Shown one piece after another: positions 8,733-17,430 of a stretch of 64,000 nt of DNA (positions are counted from its first letter, which is position 1; every line of letters begins with the position of its first letter). Made by a program: the position numbers and the translations under genes. Location of the stretch: NCBI RefSeq assembly GCF_004115085.1, contig NZ_QXJP01000010.1, forward strand, positions 59,641 to 123,640. Direction: 5' to 3'. The notes below the pieces were generated by a model. It was not told where the DNA came from and did not search any database. It worked only from the letters and a program-made list of their open reading frames with translations. The DNA comes from Longirhabdus pacifica. Its GTDB lineage: Bacteria; Bacillota; Bacilli; Paenibacillales; DSM-105158.

Positions 8733-9547
8733 GGTTTATTCCCGCCGATGCCACTCCATTCTGATTGCTTTAACGTATCGGTTTTCAACTGCTTTCGACG
8801 TAAGTTTAATCTTCTTCTCACTTGCTCCCCTTCTTGATTGATTAGTTTTTGATGATTTAATGACACAGCTTTCGTACTTTCTCCTGTAAAATGAACGACA
8901 AATGCTTTTCTGAACTCGTTTTTCGTTTGATTTTCATATGAACCGTGCATGAGATTGCCATGAAATGCGATGACATCTCCAGGCTTCGTATGAACAAAGT
9001 ATTCTGTTTGCCCGTTTTCTAAATGTAATTTTTCCCCATACTCTTCCTCAGAGGAAGCAATGACATGGGGTTCTAATAGTCCAGCAGTATGAGATTGTGG
9101 AACAATAAAAATGCCCCCGTTTTGTTTATTGCCTTCGCTGAGGCTGACCCAAAGGGAGCAAGTAGTATTCGGAGTAGAACCCACACTATAGTTGTCTTGA
9201 TGCATGGGTAGTCCCCTAGTGCCTGGGCTTTTGAAATAGTAGCTGGTGGATATGGCAAGTGCAGGTTCTTGCAGCAAGGATTTTGCGGCTGCAAACATCT
9301 TGTCACTTAACATGATGCTAGCTATCTGAGGGTGAGTGAGGTGGTAGTCTCGTAGTCTGGGAAAAATACTCTCTAATAGTTTTTGCTTATCTTGTTTGAT
9401 GGTACCTTCACGAACAAGGTCCATCCACAGTTGTGTGAACTGTTCGTTGAGTTTATTTACTTCTTGGGGATCGAACCATTGTTGCAAAATGACATAGCCA
9501 TGTTCTTCGTAATGTTGCATTTCTTCTTTCGTTACACTTCTTTGCAT
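8723..9547 (-). CDS. Phytanoyl-CoA dioxygenase (PhyH) family Fe(II)/2-oxoglutarate enzyme
   Basis: 274 residues with a double-stranded beta-helix pattern. The facial triad is visible: His-x-Asp in 'GLPMHQDNYSVGSTPNTTCS' and the distal His in 'PGDVIAFHGNLMHGSYEN'; an Arg for 2-oxoglutarate follows in 'NEFRKAFVVHFTGES'. The family hydroxylates, halogenates, desaturates or epoxidises using O2 and 2-oxoglutarate. As a member of an ACP-centred cluster it most likely hydroxylates an ACP-bound or released product. The ATG has AGGAGGAAAAAC before it, and the 3' end overlaps the AcpS-type gene. Confidence 0.9.
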   Translation of the reverse strand: MQRSVTKEEMQHYEEHGYVILQQWFDPQEVNKLNEQFTQLWMDLVREGTIKQDKQKLLESIFPRLRDYHLTHPQIASIMLSDKMFAAAKSLLQEPALAISTSYYFKSPGTRGLPMHQDNYSVGSTPNTTCSLWVSLSEGNKQNGGIFIVPQSHTAGLLEPHVIASSEEEYGEKLHLENGQTEYFVHTKPGDVIAFHGNLMHGSYENQTKNEFRKAFVVHFTGESTKAVSLNHQKLINQEGEQVRRRLNLRRKQLKTDTLKQSEWSGIGGNKPWK

Positions 9548-9574
9548 GTTTTTCCTCCTATGCGCATTTATACA

Positions 9575-10279
9575 TTATGCATGGTGCCTCTCTAGCATAT
9601 ATCCAACGTATTTTTTATGCTTAATGAGGTGATTTACTTCAATGGACATGTTCAGTTGTTGTATTTTTTTGCGTAATCGGTAAATGTATTGTCTAACAAT
9701 GTCTGTCGTCGTATAAGGGTCCCACAAATGATACAGCAATTGATCACCGGAGACATACATTCCTGCATGTTGCCATAAGTACATGAGCACCGCATCTTCT
9801 TTCATCGTTAAGGAAACATCGTGTTGATGAGATTTTAGTTGTTGTGATTTTGGAAAATAAGATAGATTCGGATGAAGTTTTATTTCGCTTTGCGCCGCTG
9901 GTTGGATGATATGTTGTAGCTCGTCAATGGACTGATGTAATGAATGGGTAACGTAGATAGGGTGATGACGTTGCAGCGAAAGAAAGATGGGTGACGGGCT
10001 TGTGGATTGTAGCTGTATGATCATTGGTGTATCCGGTTGTACTTGCATCCATTCTGATACATACGACTGAGCTGTGGCGGACATTTGTGGCAAATGCCAA
10101 ATGACACATGTAATAGGTAGCCCTTGTCCCCACAGATGAAACAGTTCATTTACATCGGTAATAAATAGGATGGACATAGGTGATGGTAGGTGTTCTTTGA
10201 CAGTGGAAAGATATCTTGGGTTCATATCAATAAGAATAATCCAGTCATGTGATGTTTTTGTGAAAGGAAGCGTGTTCAT
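9575..10279 (-). CDS. Pathway regulator: degenerate receiver plus OmpR/PhoB-type winged helix
   Basis: 234 residues. The C-terminal ~95 residues form an OmpR-type DNA-binding domain ('SLTMKEDAVLMYLWQHAGMY', 'VRQYIYRLRKKIQQ', 'HKKYVGYML'). The N-terminal ~115 residues have receiver-like alternation ('DWIILIDMNPRYLSTVKE'), but where the phospho-acceptor Asp should lie the sequence reads 'ITCVIWHLPQ', so it probably cannot be phosphorylated the usual way. It starts at TAAATG, touching the ACP 2 stop codon. A cluster-situated regulator that may sense a metabolite or protein partner is inferred. Confidence 0.8.
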   Translation of the reverse strand: MNTLPFTKTSHDWIILIDMNPRYLSTVKEHLPSPMSILFITDVNELFHLWGQGLPITCVIWHLPQMSATAQSYVSEWMQVQPDTPMIIQLQSTSPSPIFLSLQRHHPIYVTHSLHQSIDELQHIIQPAAQSEIKLHPNLSYFPKSQQLKSHQHDVSLTMKEDAVLMYLWQHAGMYVSGDQLLYHLWDPYTTTDIVRQYIYRLRKKIQQLNMSIEVNHLIKHKKYVGYMLERHHA

Positions 10280-10534
10280 TTATGTGGATTCTTTCTGTCG
10301 TAGTTGTTGTTGTATCACATGCACGATATGTTGGATCGTAAGGTGAGCATGCTCTTCTTTCAGGTCCTCTAAATCAATTTCCACTTCAAATTGTTGTTCT
10401 AACTCCATCCATATTTTCAACCAAGCTAATGAGGATGTAGGAAGGGTAAGTTGATCCTCGTTCTCTTTGTTTTCTTGTGGGTTATATTGTATGATGATCT
10501 TTTTTAATGTGTGGTGTACATCGGTTGATTTCAT
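10280..10534 (-). CDS. Acyl carrier protein (ACP 2), divergent
   Basis: 84 residues. The carrier motif is 'LTLPTSSLAWLKIWMELEQQ', with one of the two serines as the pantetheine site, followed by an acidic helix III. The motif is further from the consensus than ACP 1. The frame is open to a GTG at 10558, but AGGTGAAGAAGGA fits the ATG at 10534 better. It lies between the AMP-forming ligase and the regulator, so it is the likely acceptor for the ligase's adenylated acid. It ends in TAAATG, coupling the regulator. Confidence 0.75.
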   Translation of the reverse strand: MKSTDVHHTLKKIIIQYNPQENKENEDQLTLPTSSLAWLKIWMELEQQFEVEIDLEDLKEEHAHLTIQHIVHVIQQQLRQKEST

Positions 10535-10566
10535 TCCTTCTTCACCTGCGTTCTGCACTTGAATAG

Positions 10567-12048
10567 TTAAGATTGTTTCCAGCTTTTTTTGATTTCTTCT
10601 ACGATCAAAATTTGATGTGGTATTTTATAAGCTGCTAATTGTTTTCGCAGTGCTGTCTTCATCTCTCTTACTGTTTTGTAAGCAGACAATATAACTTCTG
10701 CAACAATAATTTCTCCGTGTAACTGATCTTCTTTTCCTCTTACCACCACATCGACGATTTCTGGAATGGTACGACACGCGGCTTCGACTTCTTTCGGATT
10801 GACTTTGCGTCCCGCTACATTAATAAATGTTGTTTTTCTCCCTTTAAGAAACAGTTGCTGCTCATGTAAAACAGCAAGGTCATCCGTTTTGTGCCATTGT
10901 TTTGCTTTCATCATGCCGGGCATGTCCGAGGTGCGATCATGTCCTTCCTTCTCCTGATCTACTGTAATATACCCATGGAATAAGCTAGGACTAGAAACGA
11001 CTAAGGATTGATCTTTAGCGATTTTCACTTTTACATCGGGTAAAATAAATCCGTTACTTCCTTCCAAATGTTTACGCTGTGGATGATGTGCTGCTACTGC
11101 TCCTGTTTCTGTACTGCCATATAGTTCGAGAATGGTTACGTTTGTCTTTTGTTTAAATTGACGGGAAACATGTTGTGGTAAAGGGCCTCCAGCAGAGATA
11201 GCAAATCTCATATGTTGAAATGTTTTTTGCTGCACAGTGTGGGCATCGGAGAGTAGTGGATAAAAAGAAGGAACACTTAATAAGATGGTAGAGCGATAGG
11301 TTTCACTTAGTTTGAACACTTTTCGCGGAGTCGGATGACGACAGAGGACCAGTGTACTTCCTGTTAATAGCGAGGCGAATAGCGCTCCAGTCATGCCGTA
11401 TAAGTGATGTAAAGGGATTGTTGCAATGATGTGGTCTGAAGCAGCGTATTGAAACCAGCTACGATACACATGGCCTTCTCGGATGATGGTTTGCAGTGAA
11501 ACACATGCCATTTTGGGATAGCCTGTCGTACCAGAAGTTAACTGATAAACAAAAGTGGGCTGAGCTTGTACATGCTGCGGCTGTGCATCTTTGTGATTTA
11601 TATCCTGCTTTGCTTCAGTACGTTGATGCTGGTGGTGATAGATGTCATCGTAGGTGTAGAGGGACATATGATCATGGTTGTGACAGCTTTCGCTTTCCAT
11701 ACGCTCGTTACGTTCAAAAAGGTTCACATTCGTGTTCTTTTTCTGCGTTGGAACAACCCAGGTTGTAATACCGCTGATCTGTTGGATGCGACTCATTTCT
11801 GCTGGCGTTTGTTTATTGTCTACGGGTAAGACTGCATGTCCTTTTTCTAAAATAGCAAGAAATAGCTGGATGGACATGACGGTTTGATCCATAACAAGAC
11901 CATATTTTTGTGATAAAGGATAACGAGGCAAAGCATTTGCTAACTGCTTGATGTTGTACCTGAGCTCACTGTACGTTAACGTTTCTTGTCCATCTATAAT
12001 AGCTGTATGTTCCAAATTATGATTGACATGACAAAGCACGTTTCCCAT
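10567..12048 (-). CDS. AMP-forming acyl/aryl:ACP ligase (ANL superfamily)
   Basis: 493 residues. Core motifs are clear: A3 'FVYQLTSGTTGYPKMACVS', A5 'ILELYGSTETGAVAAHHP', and the hinge region with 'LKGRKTTFINVAGRKVNPKE' for the C-terminal domain. It should adenylate a carboxylic acid and load it onto a carrier thiol, probably ACP 2 next door. The end is odd: the protein stops at '...VEEIKKSWKQS', about where the catalytic A10 motif (xGK) should come, so the invariant Lys cannot be confidently placed. The ATG at 12048 is preferred over one ten codons upstream because GGGGGG precedes it. First gene of the minus-strand operon. Confidence 0.88.
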   Translation of the reverse strand: MGNVLCHVNHNLEHTAIIDGQETLTYSELRYNIKQLANALPRYPLSQKYGLVMDQTVMSIQLFLAILEKGHAVLPVDNKQTPAEMSRIQQISGITTWVVPTQKKNTNVNLFERNERMESESCHNHDHMSLYTYDDIYHHQHQRTEAKQDINHKDAQPQHVQAQPTFVYQLTSGTTGYPKMACVSLQTIIREGHVYRSWFQYAASDHIIATIPLHHLYGMTGALFASLLTGSTLVLCRHPTPRKVFKLSETYRSTILLSVPSFYPLLSDAHTVQQKTFQHMRFAISAGGPLPQHVSRQFKQKTNVTILELYGSTETGAVAAHHPQRKHLEGSNGFILPDVKVKIAKDQSLVVSSPSLFHGYITVDQEKEGHDRTSDMPGMMKAKQWHKTDDLAVLHEQQLFLKGRKTTFINVAGRKVNPKEVEAACRTIPEIVDVVVRGKEDQLHGEIIVAEVILSAYKTVREMKTALRKQLAAYKIPHQILIVEEIKKSWKQS

Positions 12049-12175
12049 CCATACTTCCCCCCATTTGTATCCATCCATGCTTCGATATAAGATGAAGAAA
12101 TAATAAGATAAAAATTTACGCCTCAGTAACCGGTGTAAAGATGGCTATAGCGATTTCTCCACCTTATGCGCAGTG

Positions 12176-12213
12176 GTAATAAGTTGCTTGAACTTGTTTC
12201 TTCAACTTATTAC
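12176..12213. promoter_or_regulatory. Inverted repeat (putative operator) in the divergent promoter region
   Basis: GTAATAAGTTG (12176-12186) and CAACTTATTAC (12203-12213) form a perfect 11-bp inverted repeat with a 16-nt spacer, and the spacer holds a further GAACTTGTT half-site. It lies in the 338-bp gap between the two divergent arms of the biosynthetic cluster. A 33-bp relative of this element is at 18235-18267. Binding by a cluster regulator is inference. The rest of the gap shows no gene. Confidence 0.5.
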
Positions 12214-12386
12214 TATATTATAAGCTTTACGGTAATGGCCCTCTCGGCTTTGATTGTATATCCATGCTTCACGCTCCATTTACGGTACATTCACTTTTCA
12301 TTCATGTACATGTAGGGATGATAGGCGTATGGTAATAGAAGAGCATATCGCTCATCTGATTTTCACTTATGAAATTGGAGGAAGCT

Positions 12387-13325
12387 ATGGTTGGTTTACA
12401 ACAGATCGCATGTTACGTGCCAGAAAAAAAGGTGAATGTAAGTGCCTTTCTCCCTCTTTCCACGAGTCAAACACAAAGTGAAATGATGGAGGAAAAAGTG
12501 ATTTCACAGTATGGACTCCATCACATTGCTGTCGAGGAAGAGCTAACTGTACATGAAATGATAGAAAAAGCAGCAGCTACAGTGTTGCAAAAACATGCTG
12601 GAACAGAAGAACCAATAACTTGGATATTACATACCCACACCTTTCACCCTTTTACCCCCTACCTTGTAGATCCCATAAGCAGCATTCAGCTGGACTGGGG
12701 ATTAGAAAATGCGAAAGTTCGCTGTATAGCGCAAATGAATTGCGCTTCTATTGATATGCTTTTACAATTTGCCAATCGACTGTTACTACAAGAGCAACAA
12801 GGTGCAATACTGCTCCTTTGTGCAGATAAAATGATCATCCCAGATAGCAGGTATTTAAAAGACAGCACCGTGTCGGGAGATGCAGCGGCCGCGATGATTC
12901 TCTCTAGTCAAAGTGAACATCACCAATTACTTGCTTCTGTTATACAGTGTGATGCTAGTCTATACCATAGTGTGCAGTCAGACCCAGCGGATTTCGCTTG
13001 GTTTCAACAATCTTTCTATATGGGATTGGTTAAAATTTTACGGCGTGGAGTGAAGCAGGCAGGTATACAACTATCTCAGCTTACTTTCATTTTTCCGTCG
13101 AATGTGAACGAACTAACTTGGCGTAGCATCGCATCTGCTTGCGAGATGGATGATGATGTATTTTATTACCCTACAATGCGTGAAGTTGGACATGCCCATA
13201 ATGCAGATCCTTTGTTAAATTTACAGCATGCATTGACACATCAAGCCTTAAAAAAAGGAGATTACTATGCAACCTTAACTGTGGGGATGGGCAGTACATT
13301 TGGCTGTTCTGTTTTTCAATATTAA
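12387..13325 (+). CDS. KAS III (FabH)-like ketosynthase or acyltransferase
   Basis: 312 residues, thiolase fold. The nucleophile is Cys119 in 'CIAQMNCASIDMLLQFA', and the glycine-rich end 'TLTVGMGSTFGCSVF' is typical. The usual His of the HQAN motif is replaced: the matching stretch reads 'FPSNVNEL'. The usual GNT/S motif reads 'VGHAHNADPLLNL'. That pattern is closer to KAS III-like acyltransferases (CerJ type, with an Asp in the late motif) than to true FabH. It could condense an acyl group with malonyl-ACP or simply transfer it. GGAGGAAGCT fixes the ATG at 12387. First gene of the plus-strand arm. Confidence 0.82.
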   Translation: MVGLQQIACYVPEKKVNVSAFLPLSTSQTQSEMMEEKVISQYGLHHIAVEEELTVHEMIEKAAATVLQKHAGTEEPITWILHTHTFHPFTPYLVDPISSIQLDWGLENAKVRCIAQMNCASIDMLLQFANRLLLQEQQGAILLLCADKMIIPDSRYLKDSTVSGDAAAAMILSSQSEHHQLLASVIQCDASLYHSVQSDPADFAWFQQSFYMGLVKILRRGVKQAGIQLSQLTFIFPSNVNELTWRSIASACEMDDDVFYYPTMREVGHAHNADPLLNLQHALTHQALKKGDYYATLTVGMGSTFGCSVFQY

Positions 13326-13380
13326 TCACAGTATGCATGATCATATAAATAACAGTATGAATGAAGGGACGTCATTTTCT

Positions 13381-14541
13381 ATGTATATATCTTCCATCTA
13401 TTCATGTGTAAACAAACAAAAAACGTGCTATGCTGCCTTATTACAAAAAGTAAAAGAGATGAGCCCCCCTTCAAGTAAAAAGAAAATCATAGCCCCTTTA
13501 GATTTTCCTTTGTGGTATTTATATGACGAATATGAAATTCCTTTGTATGGAGATAAGGGGCAGTATAACGAAGAGTCTTCTTTCTTTCCAGAAAAATTAG
13601 ATTTTCATCATCACGAATTCGATGTAGCCGTGAGCAAGCAACCCGCTGCAAAACAAGCTTTGCATGCGATAGAGGGGATGTGGAACCAGCACGTTTCACC
13701 TTCTAGTATGACCGATGCATGTAAGTATTTGATTTATGGTCATGAGACATTAGAAGCAAACTTTTATTTCACCCCTGCGATATATTTGAAGAAAAAGTTG
13801 AAGCAAAAACGTATCCAGCCATTTTCTATTCATGCTAAAGGATCGCTCGTATTGTATGAAGCTATCCAGATGTGCGAAGCTCTCTTTTCTTCTTCAAGTG
13901 ATACTTCCCTCCCTTCTCTTCCCTCACAATTAGCTTCAATATCCTCTTCGGAGTCATGTGCGGCCATGTTCGTCGTTAGTGATATCATTCAACCGCCTAT
14001 GCGAAGACTGTGGTTGGACCACTATCCAAAAGGAGACGCTGCAACTGCTTGTTATATCTCTCCTACCCATGGTGATTGGAAAATACTACACATGTTCGCT
14101 GATGAATGGCCATTAGAACATCACAATCCTTATATATGGTCTGCTTCATTGCATGCATCACATCAACAGATGCTGCTAGAACGTAGTCAACAACTGCTAA
14201 CTACAGCATTGCAACAATACGGTACTCCATGTTCATACTCTTGTGATGAAACGATCAATAAAGCAGTTACAGTGACTCCCTTTACCCCTTCCTCTCGTTA
14301 TGTCATCATGCAGCATATGGATGCTACGTTTCAACATACGTTGAAAGCTACGGTGGAACAACATGGTGGAAGAGTATTTACGAGAGAAAGCCTTGCGGAA
14401 TGTAATCTGCTTGGCAGTGATACTCTATATTCTTTGCAACAACTGGAGCAGCAGGTTGCAATTTCTGTCGGAGATGTCGTTTTTCTTGTCCTCGCAGGCC
14501 CGATTGCCGACGTGGCTATTTTAGTATTACAAAAGCAATAA
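13381..14541 (+). CDS. Divergent thiolase-fold (KAS III-like) partner lacking the active-site Cys
   Basis: About 386 residues from the ATG at 13381; start uncertain, since the frame is open back to a TTG at 13300 overlapping the previous gene. Late thiolase-fold features are visible ('YPKGDAATACYISPTHGDWK' and a closing 'VGDVVFLVLAGPIADVAILV'). In the position expected for the nucleophile the sequence reads 'FSIHAKGSLVLYEAI', with Lys153 where Cys would be. Paired with a Cys-containing homologue just upstream, it looks like a non-catalytic partner, as chain-length factors are to ketosynthases. That pairing is inference. The next gene starts within about 20 nt. Confidence 0.65.
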   Translation: MYISSIYSCVNKQKTCYAALLQKVKEMSPPSSKKKIIAPLDFPLWYLYDEYEIPLYGDKGQYNEESSFFPEKLDFHHHEFDVAVSKQPAAKQALHAIEGMWNQHVSPSSMTDACKYLIYGHETLEANFYFTPAIYLKKKLKQKRIQPFSIHAKGSLVLYEAIQMCEALFSSSSDTSLPSLPSQLASISSSESCAAMFVVSDIIQPPMRRLWLDHYPKGDAATACYISPTHGDWKILHMFADEWPLEHHNPYIWSASLHASHQQMLLERSQQLLTTALQQYGTPCSYSCDETINKAVTVTPFTPSSRYVIMQHMDATFQHTLKATVEQHGGRVFTRESLAECNLLGSDTLYSLQQLEQQVAISVGDVVFLVLAGPIADVAILVLQKQ

Positions 14542-14560
14542 GATGTCGGAGGTGAATAAA

Positions 14561-15061
14561 TTGAACAAACATACATTGCCTGATGACAATGCTTCACGAA
14601 TGTTGCTACAAAGCGATGGTTCTACTACTCAGTTGTTAGAGAGCATGCTAAATGAGCCCTTAGATGTCATCGTTGTGAAACAGGAAATGCTGCAAAGTTA
14701 TCATATTGATCCAACCATTGCAGCATTGTTGCGCATTCCAAACGATGAAAATGTGTTAGAGCGATATTCCCAATTAGTAACGAAAGATAATACCGTTGTA
14801 TCTAACAATTATGTCGTTTGTAGACTTGGCTTAGATGCTAACGTGATGCAAAAACTGCACCAAGGCAGCATACCCATAGGAAAGATATGGAGCTCCAATC
14901 GTCTGTCTGGACATCGCATGCTGCTTGGCTATGGTCAGGAGTTTCATGATAAAGAGCAGCGTCAAGTACCGTACAAGCATTACATTCAATGGCATGACGA
15001 TGTCCCTCGTTTATATATACGAGAAAAATTCAATCCAGCATATGTGAAAATACCTTGCTAA
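14561..15061 (+). CDS. Chorismate lyase-like protein (UbiC/UTRA fold)
   Basis: 166 residues. The beginning 'RMLLQSDGSTTQLLESMLNE' and the centre 'LERYSQLVTKDNTVVSNNYV' with 'HQGSIPIGKIW' match the chorismate pyruvate-lyase family, which converts chorismate to 4-hydroxybenzoate and pyruvate. If active, it gives the cluster an aromatic starter for the AMP-forming ligase. The start is TTG with GGAGGTGAATAAA before it; an ATG six codons upstream lacks a ribosome binding site. Last gene of the plus-strand arm. Family assignment is fair; catalytic competence is not proven by sequence alone. Confidence 0.7.
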   Translation: MNKHTLPDDNASRMLLQSDGSTTQLLESMLNEPLDVIVVKQEMLQSYHIDPTIAALLRIPNDENVLERYSQLVTKDNTVVSNNYVVCRLGLDANVMQKLHQGSIPIGKIWSSNRLSGHRMLLGYGQEFHDKEQRQVPYKHYIQWHDDVPRLYIREKFNPAYVKIPC

Positions 15062-15114
15062 TGTGACCTTCCATTTTCTGCTATAATGATATAAATGCAC
15101 TGACTTTCGATCTT

Positions 15115-15222
15115 ATGACAGATAACGAGAAAGTAACATTTCTAGGATTGAAGTGGTGGACTAAAGAAGCATTACGTTTAAAAAGTGATGTTGCACCGTT
15201 GGAAATACTAGAACTATTTTAA
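15115..15222 (+). pseudogene. Remnant of a Nudix-hydrolase-like 3' end
   Basis: An open stretch of 35 codons ending in TAA encodes 'NEKVTFLGLKWWTKEALRLK' and a short tail. The pattern of a hydrophobic strand followed by WWTxEEL resembles the C-terminus of Nudix hydrolases. No Nudix box and no ribosome binding site precede it, so it is probably a truncated relic. Alternatively it is chance coding. Confidence 0.35.
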
Positions 15223-15252
15223 ATGTGTACATGAAGTATATGAATTAGTGAG

Positions 15253-15311
15253 CCTCTAGTGATAGGTATTGCACACCTATTTAACTATCAACTTATCTAG
15301 AGGTTTATTTG
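15253..15311 (+). terminator. Two-part hairpin followed by T-rich sequence
   Basis: CCTCTAG (15253-15259) pairs with CTAGAGG (15297-15303), and inside it ATAGGT (15262-15267) pairs with ACCTAT (15275-15280). TTTATTTG follows. It is a plausible terminator for the plus-strand biosynthetic arm, although it lies 190 nt after the last intact gene. Apart from the Nudix relic, nothing else is visible between 15062 and 15432. Confidence 0.45.
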
Positions 15312-15432
15312 TCGTTGTCGTTTTCCCCCAAATAAGCATGCTTCAGGTAAACTCGCCGTTACTGAATCTTCTTTTTTTCATATAGTAATGGTACAACCCT
15401 TTTTATTTTATTATAGTTTGGAGGATGTATAT

Positions 15433-17409
15433 GTGAAATTTTTTTTCAAGAAGGACAATGATGCTCACCCTACTATATTAGGTCTATTTGTGAATAAAAA
15501 AATCATCAAAGATGCGATGTTAGGTCACATCAATAAGCATCCTAATATTGCTGGTCCGATACAAGCCAATAAAAAAGTAGGCGTAACCCTTTATTTATTT
15601 TCTCAACACAATGTGAACTTTAGAAGAAACACAATACTAGGTACAGTGTATGATAGTACTCAAAAGAAATGGAAGAAAAAACGTTTTGTACTTCCACATG
15701 TCGTGTATAATTTTAACACCTTAACCCCTAGGAGTACGTTTATTATTAAAACCATGAGAAAAAAAGGCATTAGATTCATCACTCCACCCATACGAAAATA
15801 TTATAAGTGGCATCAGCATACGATGTTAAGCAAAAATGAAGAGATAAATAAACATTTGCCTGATACGAGACGCGTTCATTTGCAACGAATCAATGTGTTA
15901 CGCCAAACACTGCGTTTGATGTTGAATCAATATGGCTCTGTGTATATCAAAGGTAACTTCGCTAACTACGGCTCTCAAATATTTAAAGTATCAACATCTC
16001 CATCTCCACATCATGCATTCCAATACAGCTTTAAACGAAAACATATTATACGAGGAAACGTTGACAATATCGATCAAATCATCACTGTGATGAAGAAATA
16101 TTTTAAAACGAACGATCTTATTATCCAGCAAACCATCCCCCTATTACACTATAAAAATCAAATTGTAGATTTTCGAGCTGAGGCACAGCGTGGAAAAGAT
16201 GGTGAATTAAATATTACAGGCATAACGACTAGAATCGGTGTTCAAAACTCCCCCATAACGAATTACGGTTCGATGGTAGATTTTGATACTTTTATGATGG
16301 ACTACAGTGATCAAATTAGTATACACCTTGACGATCTTAAAAACTCCGTAGAGGAAAAGCTAAAACAAATATATCTCGCTTATGAAAAAGAGTATGGCAA
16401 TATTGGAGAAATGGGAATGGATTTTGCCTTAGATACCAATTTTAAATTTTGGCATATCGAATGTAATCGTAGATCGGGTAAAAACGCATTTTTGGTAGCG
16501 CAAAAACGACAAAACATTGAAAAACTGTATATGAATCCGTTATTGTACGCAAAATACCTTCGCTCTTTAATAAAAATTAAAAAAAGTAATATAGCAAGTA
16601 AAAGAATGAAAAAAAATAACAGGAATAAAAGAATTATCATGCCAAGACGCAGCAAAATGAGAATCATGTATATGCTGGAAACAGACGAGCGTATCCAACC
16701 ATACTTGCCAGAAACGACCATGATGAGCCCGTACAAACTAAGGCGCATGTTAAATAAATATAAAATGGTGTACATCAAGCCCAACGATGGCGGTGCAGGA
16801 AATAGACTGATGAAATTAAGAAAAGTAGTTCGAAATAATAGAGTGAGATATCAATATGATATGAATACACCGAGGAGAACGATAAGCGGCAGTACCCCTT
16901 CGTTTCTAGCTTTATTAAAGACAATTAAAAGAAAGAAATTAAATAGACCGTATGTCATTCAAAAAGGGATACATTTATTGCGATACAACAATAGAATTAC
17001 GGACCTGCGCGTCATGGTGCAAAAGAAAAGAAACACGTGGAAAGTAACCGGCATCGTAGTAAAAATAGCAGTCAAAAACAGAGTGGTGACGCACTCTCTA
17101 TATGGTTCTAAACTCATTTCCTTGCCTTCTTTACTAGAACACAAAAAATTGTCTCCAGGTAGAAAAAGAACGATACAAAAACAGTTAGTACATTTATGTA
17201 TCGATATTGCTAAAAAAATTGAAACACAGTACCCTCAATACCGCGATTTTGGCATCGACGTTGGTTTTGACACTGCTTTTAAACCATGGGTTTTGGAAGT
17301 AAACTATAAAAAGCCATCTATAAAAATGTTTAAAAATTTTGATAGTACGATGTACAGGCGCATTAAAGATAATGTGTCATCCAAGTGGCTACTCGGCAAA
17401 TCATTTTAA
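15433..17409 (+). CDS. Double YheC/YheD-type ATP-grasp protein
   Basis: 658 residues, very basic. Two ATP-grasp modules of the YheC/YheD (endospore coat-associated) family follow one another. Module 1 covers ~110-385 ('LNQYGSVYIKGNFANYGSQI', '...IGEMGMDFALDTNFKFWHIE') and module 2 ~420-640 ('MVYIKPNDGGAGNRLMKLRK', '...FGIDVGFDTAFKPWVLEV'). In each, the acidic metal-binding strand (D.....W..E.N) is retained, so both could bind ATP. Usual family members have one module. The GTG at 15433 follows GGAGGATGTATAT. ATP-grasp enzymes join carboxylates to amines. The racemase gene 21 nt downstream suggests a peptide-forming or cell-surface role, which is inference. Confidence 0.85.
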   Translation: MKFFFKKDNDAHPTILGLFVNKKIIKDAMLGHINKHPNIAGPIQANKKVGVTLYLFSQHNVNFRRNTILGTVYDSTQKKWKKKRFVLPHVVYNFNTLTPRSTFIIKTMRKKGIRFITPPIRKYYKWHQHTMLSKNEEINKHLPDTRRVHLQRINVLRQTLRLMLNQYGSVYIKGNFANYGSQIFKVSTSPSPHHAFQYSFKRKHIIRGNVDNIDQIITVMKKYFKTNDLIIQQTIPLLHYKNQIVDFRAEAQRGKDGELNITGITTRIGVQNSPITNYGSMVDFDTFMMDYSDQISIHLDDLKNSVEEKLKQIYLAYEKEYGNIGEMGMDFALDTNFKFWHIECNRRSGKNAFLVAQKRQNIEKLYMNPLLYAKYLRSLIKIKKSNIASKRMKKNNRNKRIIMPRRSKMRIMYMLETDERIQPYLPETTMMSPYKLRRMLNKYKMVYIKPNDGGAGNRLMKLRKVVRNNRVRYQYDMNTPRRTISGSTPSFLALLKTIKRKKLNRPYVIQKGIHLLRYNNRITDLRVMVQKKRNTWKVTGIVVKIAVKNRVVTHSLYGSKLISLPSLLEHKKLSPGRKRTIQKQLVHLCIDIAKKIETQYPQYRDFGIDVGFDTAFKPWVLEVNYKKPSIKMFKNFDSTMYRRIKDNVSSKWLLGKSF

Positions 17410-17430
17410 CATATAAGAAAGGTGATCATC

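Noticed and set aside
10480..10620. Programmed -1 frameshift between AMP ligase and ACP 2
   Set aside because: The A7 run is out of phase with the X-XXY-YYZ heptamer and no stimulatory hairpin is evident; kept only as a finding to check.
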